Shown here in pieces: positions 1 through 14,935 of a stretch of 64,000 bases of DNA. The number at the start of each line of letters is the position of its first letter. The stretch's first letter is position 1. Below the pieces are notes generated by a model. That model was not told the DNA's origin and made no database searches. It saw only the letters and a list, made by a program, of their open reading frames with translations. The position numbers and the translations under genes are program-made. This stretch comes from Piscicola geometra (taxonomy: Eukaryota > Annelida > Clitellata > Hirudinida > Piscicolidae), in NCBI GenBank assembly GCA_943735955.1, contig OX030956.1, positions 16,271,524 to 16,335,523 on the forward strand, written 5' to 3'.

Positions 1-170
1 GCAATATATGTAAATATGCAATATATGTAAATATGCAATATATGTAAATATGCAATATATCTAAATATGCAATATATGTAAATATGCAACATATGTAAAT
101 ATGCATTATATGTGAATATGCAATATATGTAAATATGCAATATATGTAAATATGCAATATATGTAAATAT

Positions 171-205
171 GCAATATGTGTAAATATGCAATATAATTTA
201 AATAT
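171..205. repeat. Linked 17+18-bp variant pair (first copy)
   Basis: The unit GCAATATGTGTAAATAT at 171-187 is followed by an 18-bp unit GCAATATAATTTAAATAT at 188-205. This pair is a stable marker of domains 1 and 3. The 18-bp unit recurs at 2,110, 2,264, 3,319, 6,839, 9,594, 10,615, 11,143, 11,773, 11,995 and 12,608, then 30,945, 31,728, 31,797, 33,328, 34,111, 34,180, 35,524 and 36,800. Nearly all copies keep the TGTG neighbour. The extra base shifts the phase of every later unit, so it accounts for the +1, +2 and +3 offsets of the higher-order repeats. Confidence 0.88.
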
Positions 206-307
206 GCAATAAATGTAAATATGCAATAAATGTAAATATGCAATATATGTAAATATGCAATATATGTAAATATGCAATATATGTAAATATGCAATATTTG
301 TAAATAT

Positions 308-375
308 GCAATATATGCAAATATGCAATATATGTAAATATGCAATACATGTAAATATGCAATATACGTAAATAT
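308..375. repeat. 68-bp four-unit marker cassette (first clear copy)
   Basis: Four successive units carry a fixed set of variants: GCAATATATGCAAATAT, consensus, GCAATACATGTAAATAT and GCAATATACGTAAATAT. The first holds an exact ATGCAAAT octamer and the last the rare CpG of this array. The cassette recurs at unit starts 1,430, 2,656, 3,473, 6,993, 9,748, 12,745, 13,374 and 13,952, and on through 34,283, in all three domains. In domain 2 the second unit often has AAACATGC. It is therefore an old element of the array that spread with the higher-order repeats. Whether it binds a protein is unknown. Confidence 0.85.
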
Positions 376-3300
376 GCAATATATGTAAATATGCAATATA
401 TGTAAATATGCAATATATGTAAATATGCAATATATGTAAATATGCAATATATGTAAATATGCAATATATATAAATATGCAATATATGTAAATATGCAATA
501 TATGTAAATATGCAATATATGTAACTATGCAATATATGTAAATATGCAATATAGGTAAATATGCAATATATGTAAATATGCAATATATGTAAATATGCAA
601 TATATGTAAATATGTAATATATGTAACTATGCAATATATGTAAATAAGCAATATATGTAAATATGCAATATATGTAAATATGCAATATATGTATATATGC
701 AATATATGTAAATATGCAATATATGTAAATATGCAATATATGTAAATATGCAATATATGTAAATATGCAATATATGTAAATATGCAATATATGTAAATAT
801 GCAATATATGTAAATATGCAATATATGTAAATATGCAATATATGTAACTATGCAATATATGTAAATATGCAATATAGGTAAATATGCAATATATGTAAAT
901 ATGCAATATATGTAAATATGCAATATATGTAAATATGTAATAGATGTAACTATGCAATATATGTAAATAAGCAATATATGTAAATATGCAATATATGTAA
1001 ATATGCAATATATGTAAATATGCAATATATGTAAATATGCAATATATGTAAATATGCAATATATGTAAATATGCAATATATGTAAATATGCAATATATGT
1101 AAATATGCAATATATGTAAATATATAATATATGTAAATATGCAATATATGTAAATAAGCAATATATGTAAATATGCAATATATGTAAATATGCAATATAT
1201 GTAAATATGCAATATATGTAAATATGCAATATATGTAAATATGCAATATATGTAAATATGCAATATATGTAAATATGCAATATATGTAAAGATGCAATAT
1301 ATGTACATATGCATTATATGTAAATATGCAATATATGTAAATATGCAATATATGTAAATATGCAATATATGTAAATATGCAATATATGTAAATATGCAAT
1401 ATATGTAAATATGCAATATATGTAAATATGCAATATATGCAAATATGCAATATATGTAAATAAGCAATACATGTAAATATGCAATATACGTAAATATGCA
1501 ATATATGTAAATATGCAATATATGTAAATATGCAATATATGTAAATATGCAATATATGTAAATATGCAATATATGTAAATATGCAATATATGTAAATATG
1601 CAATATATGTAAATATGCAATATATGTAAATATGCAATATATGTAAATATGCAATATATGTAAATATGCAATATATGTAAATATGCAATATATGTAAATA
1701 TGCAATATATGTAAATATGCAATTAATGTAAATATGCAATATATGTAAATATGCAATATATGTAAATATGCAATATATGTAAATATGCAATATATGTAAA
1801 TATGCAATATATGTAAATATGCAATATATGTAAATATGCAATATATGTAATTATGCAATATATGTAAATATGCAATATATGTAAATATGCAATATATGTA
1901 AATATGCAATATATGTAAATATGCAATATATGTAAATATGCAATATATGTAAATATGCAATATATGTAATTATGCAATATATGTAAATATGCAATATATG
2001 TAAATATGCAATATATGTAAATATGCATTATATGTGAATATGAAATATATGTAAATATGCAATATATGTAAATATGCAATATATGTAAAGATGCAATATG
2101 TGTAAATATGCAATATAATTTAAATATGCAATAAATGTAAATATGCAATATATGTAAATATGCAATATATGTAAATATGCAATATATGTAAATATGCAAT
2201 ATATGTAAATATGCAATATATGTAAATATGCAATATATGTAAATATGCAATATGTGTAAATATGCAATATAATTTAAATATGCAATATATGTAAATATGC
2301 AATATATGTAAATATGCAATATATGTAAATATGCAATATGTGTAAATATGCAATAAATGTAAATATGTAATATATGTAAATATGCAATATATGTAAATAA
2401 GCAATATATGTAAATATGCAATATATGTAAATATGCAATATATGTAAATATGCAATATATGTAAATATGCAATATATGTAAATATGCAATATATGTAAAT
2501 ATGCAATATATGTAAAGATGCAATACATGTACATATGCATTATATGTAAATATGCAATATATGTAAATATGCAAAATATGTAAATATGCAATATATGTAA
2601 ATATGCAATATATGTAAATATGCAATATATGTAAATGTGCAATATATGTAAATATGCATAATATGCAAATATGCAATATATGTAAATATGCAATACATGT
2701 AAATATGCAATATACGTAAATATGCAATATATGTAAATATGCAATATATGTAAATATGCAATACATGTAAATATGCAATATATGTAAATATGCAATATAT
2801 GTAAATATGCAATATATGTAAATATGCAATATATGTAAATATGCAATATATGTAAATATGCAATATATGTAAATATGCAATATATGTAAATATGCAATAT
2901 ATGTAAATATGCAATATATGTAAATATGCAATATATGTAAATATGCAATATATGTAAATATGCAATATATGTAAATATGCAATATATGTAAATATGCAAT
3001 ATATGTAAATATGCAATATATGTAAATATGCAATATATGTAAATATGCAATATATGTAATTATGCAATATATGTAAATATGCAATATATGTAAATATGCA
3101 ATATATGTAAATATGCAATATATGTAAATATGCAATATATGTAAATATGCAATATATGTAAATATGCAATATATGTAATTATGCAATATATGTAAATATG
3201 CAATATATGTAAATATGCAATATATGTAAATATGCATTATGTGTGAATATGAAATATATGTAAATATGCAATATATGTAAATATGCAATATATGTAAAGA

Positions 3301-4643
3301 TGCAATATGTGTAAATATGCAATATAATTTAAATATGCAATAAATGTAAATATGCAATATATGTAAATATGCAATATATGTAAATATGCAATATATGTAA
3401 ATATGCAATATATGTAAATATGCAATATATGTAAATATGCAATATATGTAAATATGCAATATATGTAAATATGCAATATATGCAAATATGCAATATATGT
3501 AAATATGCAATACATGTAAATATGCAATATACGTAAATATGCAATATATGTAAATATGCAATATATGTAAATATGCAATATATGTAAATATGCAATATAT
3601 GTAAATATGCAATATATGTAAATATGCAATATATGTAAATATGCAATATATGTAAATATGCAATATATGTAAATATGCAATATATGTAAATATGCAATAT
3701 ATGTAAATATGCAATATATGTAAATATGCAATATATGTAAATATGCAATATATGTAAATATGCAATATATGTAAATAAGCAATATATGTAAATATGCAAT
3801 ATATGTAAATATGCAATATATGTAAATAAGCAATATATGTAAATATGCAATATATGTAAATATGCAATATATGTAAATATGCAATATATGTAAATATGCA
3901 ATATATGTAAATATGCAATATATGTAAATATGCAGTATATGTAAATATGCAATATATGTAAATATGCAATATATGTAAATATGCAATATATGTAAATATG
4001 CAATATATGTAAATATGCAATATATGTAAATATGCAATATATGTAAATATGCAATATATGTACATATGCATTATATGTAAATATGCAATATATGTAAATA
4101 TGCAATATATGTAAAGATGCAATATATGTAAATATGCAATATATGTATAAATGCATAATATGTAAATATGCAATATATGTAAATATGCAATATATGTAAA
4201 TATGCAATATATGTAAATATGCAGTATATGTAAATATGCAATATATGTAAATATGCAATATATGTAAATATGCAATATATGTAAATATGCAATATATGTA
4301 AATATGCAATATATGTAAATATGCAATATATGTAAATATGCAATATATGTAAATATGCAATATATGTAATTATGCAATATATGTAAATATGCAATATATG
4401 TAAATATGCATTATATGTGAATATGAAATATATGTAAATATGCAATATATGTAAATATGCAATATATGTAAAGATGCAATATATGTAAATATGCAATATA
4501 TGTAAATATGCAATATATGTAAATATGCAATATATGTAAATATGCAATATATGTAAATATGCAATATATGTAAATATGCAATATATGTAAATATGCAATA
4601 TATGTAAATATGCAATATATGTAAATATGCAATATATGTAAAT

Positions 4644-7600
4644 AAGCAATATATGTAAATATGCAATATATGTAAATATGCAATATATGTAAATAAGCAA
4701 TATATGTAAATATGCAATATATGTAAATATGCAATATATGTAAATATGCAATATATGTAAATATGCAATATATGTAAATATGCAATATATGTAAATATGC
4801 AGTATATGTAAATATGCAATATATGTAAATATGCAATATATGTAAATATGCAATATATGTAAATATGCAATATATGTAAATATGCAATATATGTAAATAT
4901 GCAATATATGTAAATATACAATATATGTACATATGCATTATATGTAAATATGCAATATATGTAAATAAGCAATATATGTAAAGATGCAATATATGTAAAT
5001 ATGCAATATATGTATAAATGCATAATATGTAAATATGCAATATATTTAAATATGCAATATATGTAAATATGCAATATATGTAAATATGCAGTATATGTAA
5101 ATATGCAATATATGTAAATATGCAATATATGTAAATATGCAATATATGTAAATATGCAATATATGTAAATATGCAATATATGTAAATATGCAATATATGT
5201 AAATATGCAATATATGTAAATATGCAATATATGTAATTATGCAATATATGTAAATATGCAATATATTTAAATATGCAATATATGTAAATATGCAATATAT
5301 GTAAATATGCAATATATGTAAATATGCCATATATGTAAATATGCAATATATGTAATTATGCAATATATGTAAATATGCAATATATGTAAATATGCAATAT
5401 ATGTAAATATGCAATATATGTAAATATGCAATATATGTAAATAAGCAATATATGTAAATATGCAATATATGTAAATATGCAATATATGTAAATAAGCAAT
5501 ATATGTAAATATGCAATATATGTAAATCTGCAATATATGTAAATATGCAATATATGTAAATATGCAATATATGTAAATATGCAATATATGTAAATATGCA
5601 GTATATGTAAATATGCAATATATGTAAATATGCAATATATGTAAATATGCAATATATGTAAATATGCAATATATGTAAATATGCAATATATGTAAATATG
5701 CAATATATGTAAATATGCAATATATGTACATATGCATTATATGTAAATATGCAATATATGTAAATATGCAATATATGTAAAGATGCAATATATGTAAATA
5801 TGCAATATATGTATAAATGCATAATATGTAAATATGCAATATATGTAAATATGCAATATATGTAAATATGCAATATATGTAAATATGCAGTATATGTAAA
5901 TATGCAATATATGTAAATATGCAATATATGTAAATATGCAATATATGTAAATATGCAATATATGTAAATATGCAATATATGTAAATATGCAATATATGTA
6001 AATATGCAATATATGTAAATATGCAATATATGTAATTATGCAATATATGTAAATATGCAATATATGTAAATATGCAATATATGTAAATATGCAATATATG
6101 TAAATATGCAGTATATGTAAATATGCAATATATGTAAATATGCAATATATGTAAATATGCAATATATGTAAATATGCAATATATGTAAATATGCAATATA
6201 TGTAAATATGCAATATATGTAAATATGCAATATATGTACATATGCATTATATGTAAATATGCAATATATGTAAATATGCAATATATGTAAAGATGCAATA
6301 TATGTAAATATGCAATATATGTATAAATGCATAATATGTAAATATGCAATATATGTAAATATGCAATATATGTAAATATGCAATATATGTAAATATGCAG
6401 TATATGTAAATATGCAATATATGTAAATATGCAATATATGTAAATATGCAACATATGTAAATATGCAATATATGTAATAATGCAATATATGTAAATATGC
6501 AATATATGTAAATATGCAATATATGTAAATATGCAATATATGTAATTATGCAATATATGTAAATATGCAATATATGTAAATATGCAATATATGTAAATAT
6601 GCAATATATGTAAATATGCAATATATGTAAATATGCCATATATGTAAATATGCAATATATGTAATTATGCAATATATGTAAATATGCAATATATGTAAAT
6701 ATGCAATATATGTAAATATGCAATATATGTAAATATGCAATATATGTAAATATGCATTATATGTGAATATGCAATATATGTAAATATGCAATATATGTAA
6801 ATATGCAATATATGTAAAGATGCAATATGTGTAAATATGCAATATAATTTAAATATGCAATAAATGTAAATATGCAATATATGTAAATATGCAATATATG
6901 TAAATATGCAATATATGTAAATATGCAATATATGTAAATATGCAATATATGTAAATATGCAATATATGTAAATATGCAATATATGTAAATATGCAATATA
7001 TGCAAATATGCAATATATGTAAATATGCAATACATGTAAATATGCAATATACGTAAATATGCAATATATGTAAATATGCAATATATGTAAATATGCAATA
7101 TATGTAAATATGCAATATATGTAAATATGCAATATATGTAAATATGCAATATATGTAAATATGCAATATATGTAAATATGCAATATATGTAAATATGCAA
7201 TATATGTAAATATGCAATATATGTAAATATGCAATATATGTAAATATGCAATATATGTAAATATGCAATATATGTAAATATGCAATATATGTAAATATGC
7301 AATATATGTAAATAAGCAATATATGTAAATATGCAATATATGTAAATATGCAATATATGTAAATATGCAATATATGTAAATAAGCAATATATGTAAATAT
7401 GCAATATATGTAAATATGCAATATATGTAAATAAGCAATATATGTAAATATGCAATATATGTAAATATGCAATATATGTAAATATGCAATATATGTAAAT
7501 ATGCAATATATGTAAATATGCAATATATGTAAATATGCAGTATATGTAAATATGCAATATATGTAAATATGCAATATATGTAAATATGCAATATATGTAA

Positions 7601-10150
7601 ATATGCAATATATGTAAATATGCAATATATGTAAATATGCAATATATGTAAATATACAATATATGTACATATGCATTATATGTAAATATGCAATATATGT
7701 AAATAAGCAATATATGTAAAGATGCAATATATGTAAATATGCAATATATGTATAAATGCATAATATGTAAATATGCAATATATGTAAATATGCAATATAT
7801 GTAAATATGCAATATATGTAAATATGCAGTATATGTAAATATGCAATATATGTAAATATGCAATATATGTAAATATGCAATATATGTAAATATGCAATAT
7901 ATGTAAATATGCAATATATGTAAATATGCAATATATGTAAATATGCAATATATGTAAATATGCAATATATGTAATTATGCAATATATGTAAATATGCAAT
8001 ATATGTAAATATGCAATATATGTAAATATGCAATATATGTAAATATGCAATATATGTAAATATGCCATATATGTAAATATGCAATATATGTAATTATGCA
8101 ATATATGTAAATATGCAATATATGTAAATATGCAATATATGTAAATATGCAATATATGTAAATATGCAATATATGTAAATAAGCAATATATGTAAATATG
8201 CAATATATGTAAATATGCAATATATGTAAATAAGCAATATATGTAAATATGCAATATATGTAAATCTGCAATATATGTAAATATGCAATATATGTAAATA
8301 TGCAATATATGTAAATATGCAATATATGTAAATATGCAGTATATGTAAATATGCAATATATGTAAATATGCAATATATGTAAATATGCAATATATGTAAA
8401 TATGCAATATATGTAAATATGCAATATATGTAAATATGCAATATATGTAAATATGCAATATATGTACATATGCATTATATGTAAATATGCAATATATGTA
8501 AATATGCAATATATGTAAAGATGCAATATATGTAAATATGCAATATATGTATAAATGCATAATATGTAAATATGCAATATATGTAAATATGCAATATATG
8601 TAAATATGCAATATATGTAAATATGCAGTATATGTAAATATGCAATATATGTAAATATGCAATATATGTAAATATGCAATATATGTAAATATGCAATATA
8701 TGTAAATATGCAATATATGTAAATATGCAATATATGTAAATATGCAATATATGTAAATATGCAATATATGTAATTATGCAATATATGTAAATATGCAATA
8801 TATGTAAATATGCAATATATGTAAATATGCAATATATGTAAATATGCAGTATATGTAAATATGCAATATATGTAAATATGCAATATATGTAAATATGCAA
8901 TATATGTAAATATGCAATATATGTAAATATGCAATATATGTAAATATGCAATATATGTAAATATGCAATATATGTACATATGCATTATATGTAAATATGC
9001 AATATATGTAAATATGCAATATATGTAAAGATGCAATATATGTAAATATGCAATATATGTATAAATGCATAATATGTAAATATGCAATATATGTAAATAT
9101 GCAATATATGTAAATATGCAATATATGTAAATATGCAGTATATGTAAATATGCAATATATGTAAATATGCAATATATGTAAATATGCAACATATGTAAAT
9201 ATGCAATATATGTAATAATGCAATATATGTAAATATGCAATATATGTAAATATGCAATATATGTAAATATGCAATATATGTAATTATGCAATATATGTAA
9301 ATATGCAATATATGTAAATATGCAATATATGTAAATATGCAATATATGTAAATATGCAATATATGTAAATATGCCATATATGTAAATATGCAATATATGT
9401 AATTATGCAATATATGTAAATATGCAATATATGTAAATATGCAATATATGTAAATATGCAATATATGTAAATATGCAATATATGTAAATATGCAATATAT
9501 GTAAATATGCATTATATGTGAATATGCAATATATGTAAATATGCAATATATGTAAATATGCAATATATGTAAAGATGCAATATGTGTAAATATGCAATAT
9601 AATTTAAATATGCAATAAATGTAAATATGCAATATATGTAAATATGCAATATATGTAAATATGCAATATATGTAAATATGCAATATATGTAAATATGCAA
9701 TATATGTAAATATGCAATATATGTAAATATGCAATATATGTAAATATGCAATATATGCAAATATGCAATATATGTAAATATGCAATACATGTAAATATGC
9801 AATATACGTAAATATGCAATATATGTAAATATGCAATATATGTAAATATGCAATATATGTAAATATGCAATATATGTAAATATGCAATATATGTAAATAT
9901 GCAATATATGTAAATATGCAATATATGTAAATATGCAATATATGTAAATATGCAATATATGTAAATATGCAATATATGTAAATATGCAATATATGTAAAT
10001 ATGCAATATATGTAAATATGCAATATATGTAAATATGCAATATATGTAAATATGCAATATATGTAAATATGCAATATATGTAAATATGCAATATATGTAA
10101 ATATGCAATATATGTAAATATGCAATATATGTAAATATGCAATATATGTA
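4644..10150. repeat. Higher-order repeat of about 2.74-2.77 kb, two copies
   Basis: Marker variants reappear at an exact offset of 2,738 bp, which is 161 units plus one base from a single 18-bp unit. Examples: paired AATAAGC units at 4,644 and 4,695 match 7,382 and 7,433; GTATAAATGCAT at 5,012, 5,811 and 6,321 matches 7,750, 8,549 and 9,059; the rare TAAATCTGC near 5,523 matches 8,261. Further right the offset grows by one unit (2,755 bp for the 18-bp unit at 6,839 and 9,594) and then by another (2,772 bp for AATAAGC at 7,382 and 10,154). This is what unequal exchange in register with the 17-bp unit would leave. Inside each copy, sub-blocks of 799 bp (47 units) and 510 bp (30 units) also repeat. 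Confidence 0.9.
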
Positions 10151-12740
10151 AATAAGCAATATATGTAAATATGCAATATATGTAAATATGCAATATATGT
10201 AAATAAGCAATATATGTAAATATGCAATATATGTAAATATGCAATATATGAAAACATGCAATACATGTAAATATGCAATATATGTAAATATGCAATATAT
10301 GTAAATATGCAATATATGTAAATATGCAGTATATGTAAATATGCAATATATGTAAATATGCAATATATGTAAATATGCAATATATGTAAATATGCAATAT
10401 ATGTAAATATGCAATATATGTAAATATGCAATATATGTAAATATGCAATATATGTACATATGCATTATATGTAAATATGCAATATATGTAAATATGCAAT
10501 ATATGTAAAGATGCAATATATGTAAATATGCAATATATGTATAAATGCATAATATGTAAATATGCAATATATGTAAATATGCAATATATGTAAATATGCA
10601 ATATGTGTAAATATGCAATATAATTTAAATATGCAATATATGTAAAGATGCAATATATGAAAACATGCAATATATGTAAATATGCAATATATGTAAATAT
10701 GCAATATATGTAAATATGCAATATATGTAAATATGCAATATATGTAATTATGCAAAATATGAAAATATGCAATATATGTATATATGCAACATATGTAAAT
10801 ATGCAATATATGTAAATAGGCAAAATATGTAAACATGCAATATATGTAAATATGCAATATATGTAAATATGCAATATATGTAAATATGCAATATATGTAA
10901 ATATGCAATATATGTAAATATGCAATATATGTAAATATGCAATATATGTAAATATGCAATATATGTAAATATGCAATATATGTAAATATGCAATATATGT
11001 AATTATGCAATATATGTAAATATGCAATATATGTAAAAATGCAATATATGTATAAATGCATAATATGTAAATATGCAATATATGTAAATATGCAATATAT
11101 GTAAATATGCAATATATGTAAATATGCAATATGTGTAAATATGCAATATAATTTAAATATGCAATATATGTAAAGATGCAATATATGAAAACATGCAATA
11201 TATGTATATATGCAACATATGTAAATATGCAATATATGTAAATAGGCAAAATATGTAAACATGCAATATATGTAAATATGCAATATATGTAAATATGCAA
11301 TATATGTAAATATGCAATATATGTAAATATGCAATATATGTAAATATGCAATATATTTAAATATGCAATATATGTAAATATGCAATATATGTAAATATGC
11401 AATATATGTAAATATGCAATATATTTAAATATGCAATATATGTAATTATGCAATATATGTAAATATGCAATATATGTAAATATGCAATATATGTAAATAT
11501 GCAATATATGTAAATATGCAATATATGTAAATATGCAATATATGTAAATATGCAATATATGTAATTATGCAATATATGTAAGTATGCAATATATGTAAAT
11601 ATGCAATATATGTAAATATGCAATATATGTAAATATGCAATATATGTAAATATGCAATATATGTAAAAATGCAATATATGTATAAATGCATAATATGTAA
11701 ATATGCAATATATGTAAATATGCAATATATGTAAATATGCAATATATGTAAATATGCAATATGTGTAAATATGCAATATAATTTAAATATGCAATATATG
11801 TAAAGATGCAATATATGAAAACATGCAATATATGTATATATGCAACATATGTAAATATGCAATATATGTAAATAGGCAAAATATGTAAACATGCAATATA
11901 TGTAAATATGCAATATATGTAAATATGCAATATATGTAAATATGCAATATATGTAAATATGCAATATATGTAAATATGCAATATGTGTAAATATGCAATA
12001 TAATTTAAATATGCAATATATGTAAAGATGCAATATATGAAAACATGCAATATATGTATATATGCAACATATGTAAATATGCAATATATGTAAATAGGCA
12101 AAATATGTAAACATGCAATATATGTAAATATGCAATATATGTAAATATGCAATATATGTAAATATGCAATATATGTAAATATGCAATATATGTAAATATG
12201 CAATATATTTAAATATGCAATATATGTAAATATGCAATATATGTAAATATGCAATATATGTAAATATGCAATATATTTAAATATGCAATATATGTAATTA
12301 TGCAATATATGTAAATATGCAATATATGTAAATATGCAATATATGTAAATATGCAATATATGTAAATATGCAATATATGTAAATATGCAATATATGTAAA
12401 TATGCAATATATGTAATTATGCAATATATGTAAGTATGCAATATATGTAAATATGCAATATATGTAAATATGCAATATATGTAAATATGCAATATATGTA
12501 AATATGCAATATATGTAAATATGCATTATATGTGAATATGCAATATATGTAAATATGCAATATATGTAAATATGCAATATATGTAAAGATGCAATATGTG
12601 TAAATATGCAATATAATTTAAATATGCAATAAATGTAAATATGCAATATATGTAAATATGCAATATATGTAAATATGCAATATATGTAAAGATGCAATAT
12701 ATGTAAATATGCAATATATGTAAATATGCAATATATGTAA
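10150..12740. repeat. 17-bp array, end of domain 1, rich in 18-bp units
   Basis: Five 18-bp units (GCAATATAATTTAAATAT) lie within 2 kb, at 10,615, 11,143, 11,773, 11,995 and 12,608. Most are directly preceded by the variant GCAATATGTGTAAATAT. A marker run with AAAGATGC, ATGAAAACATGC, GTATATATGCAACATATG and AATAGGCAAAATATG follows the 18-bp units near 10,615 (partly), 11,143, 11,773 and 11,995, showing several short recent duplications of a few hundred bases. The 18-bp variant stops at 12,608 and does not return for 18 kb. The stretch is otherwise plain 17-bp satellite. Confidence 0.8.
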
Positions 12741-12744
12741 ATAT

Positions 12745-14935
12745 GCAATATATGCAAATATGCAATATATGTAAATATGCAATACATGTAAATATGCAAT
12801 ATACGTAAATATGCATTATATGTAAATATGCAATATATGAAAATATGCAATATATGTAAATATGCAATATATGTAAATATGCAATATATGTAAATATGCA
12901 ATATATGTAAGTATGCAATATATGTAAATATGCAATATATGTAAATATGCAATATATGTAAATATGCAATATATGTAAATATGCAATATATGTAAATATG
13001 CAATATATGTAAATATGCAATGTATGTAAATATGCAATATATGTAAATAAGCAATATATGTAAATATGCAATATATGTAAATATGCAATATATGTAAATA
13101 AGCAATATATGTAAATATGCAATATATGTAAATATGCAATATATGAAAACATGCAATATATGTAAATATGCAATATATGTAAATATGCAATATATGTAAA
13201 TATGCAATATATGTGAATATGCAATATATGTAAATATGCAATATATGTAAATATGCAATATATGTAAATATGCAATATATGTAAATGTGCAATAAATGTA
13301 AATATGCAATATATGTAAATATGCAATATATGTAAATATGCAATATATTTAAATATGCAATATATGTAAATATGCAATATATGCAAATATGCAATATATG
13401 TAAACATGCAATACATGTAAATATGCAATATACGTAAATATGCAATATATGTAAATATGCAATATATGTAAATATGCATTATATGTAAATATGCAATATA
13501 TGTAAATATGCAATATATGTAGAGATGCAATATATGTAAATATGCAATATATGTATAAATGCATAACATGTAAATATGCAATATATGTAAATATGCAATA
13601 TATGTAAATATGCAATATATGTAATTATGCAATATATGTAAATATGCAATATATGTAAATATGCAATATATGTAATTATGCAATAGATGAAAATATGCAA
13701 TATAGGTATATATGCAACATATGTAAATATGCAATATATGTAAATATGCAATATATGTAAATATGCAATATATGTAAATATGCAATATATTTAAATATGC
13801 AATATATGTAAATATGCAATATATGTAAATATGCAATATATGTAAATATGCAATATATTTAAATATGCAATATATGTAATTATGCAATATATGTAAATAT
13901 GCAATATATGTAAATATGCAATATATGTAAATATGCAATATATGTAAATATGCAATATATGCAAATATGCAATATATGTAAATATGCAATACATGTAAAT
14001 ATGCAATATACGTAAATATGCATTATATGTAAATATGCAATATATGAAAATATGCAATATATGTAAATATGCAATATATGTAAATATGCAATATATGTAA
14101 ATATGCAATATATGTAAGTATGCAATATATGTAAATATGCAATATATGTAAATATGCAATATATGTAAATATGCAATATATGTAAATATGCAATATATGT
14201 AAATATGCAATATATGTAAATATGCAATGTATGTAAATATGCAATATATGTAAATAAGCAATATATGTAAATATGCAATATATGTAAATATGCAATATAT
14301 GTAAATAAGCAATATATGTAAATATGCAATATATGTAAATATGCAATATATGAAAACATGCAATAAATGTAAATATGCAATATATGTAAATATGCAATAT
14401 ATGTAAATATGCAATATATGTGAATATGCAATATATGTAAATATGCAATATATGTAAATATGCAATATATGTAAATATGCAATATATGTAAATGTGCAAT
14501 AAATGTAAATATGCAATATATGTAAATATGCAATATATGTAAATATGCAATATATTTAAATATGCAATATATGTAAATATGCAATATATGCAAATATGCA
14601 ATATATGTAAACATGCAATACATGTAAATATGCAATATACGTAAATATGCAATATATGTAAATATGCAATATATGTAAATATGCATTATATGTAAATATG
14701 CAATATATGTAAATATGCAATATATGTAGAGATGCAATATATGTAAATATGCAATATATGTATAAATGCATAACATGTAAATATGCAATATATGTAATTA
14801 TGCAATATATGTAAATATGCAATATATGTAAATATGCAATATATGTAATTATGCAATAGATGAAAATATGCAATATAGGTATATATGCAACATATGTAAA
14901 TATGCAATATATGTAAATATGCAATATATGTAAAT
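12745..14935. repeat. 1,207-bp higher-order repeat (71 units), two copies
   Basis: Markers recur at exactly 1,207 bp, which is 71 units. GCAATATATGCAAATAT is at 12,745 and 13,952. GCAATACATG is at 12,779 and 13,986. The unit series starting CATTATATGTAAATATG is near 12,814 and 14,021. GTAGAGATGC is near 13,519 and 14,726. CATAACATG is near 13,562 and 14,769. Past about 13,600 the offset falls to 1,173 bp, so the second copy has lost two units; AATAGATGAAAATATG still matches. The GCAATGTATG unit and the paired AATAAGC units also match between copies. Similarity is high, with only scattered substitutions. Confidence 0.9.

Larger units (their letters stand above)
1..4640. repeat. 17-bp array, domain 1 left part, loosely ordered
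   Basis: Most units here match the consensus. Marker variants are sparser than further right. The 18-bp unit GCAATATAATTTAAATAT occurs at 188, 2,110, 2,264 and 3,319. The segment with CATTATATGTGAATATGAAATATATG-type order (split here only by substitutions) begins near 2,025 and returns near 3,234 and 4,409. The intervals are 1,209 bp (71 units plus two 18-bp units) and about 1,174 bp (69 units plus one 18-bp unit). This shows partial tandem duplication of roughly 1.2 kb. Nothing else is visible in the stretch. Confidence 0.75.
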
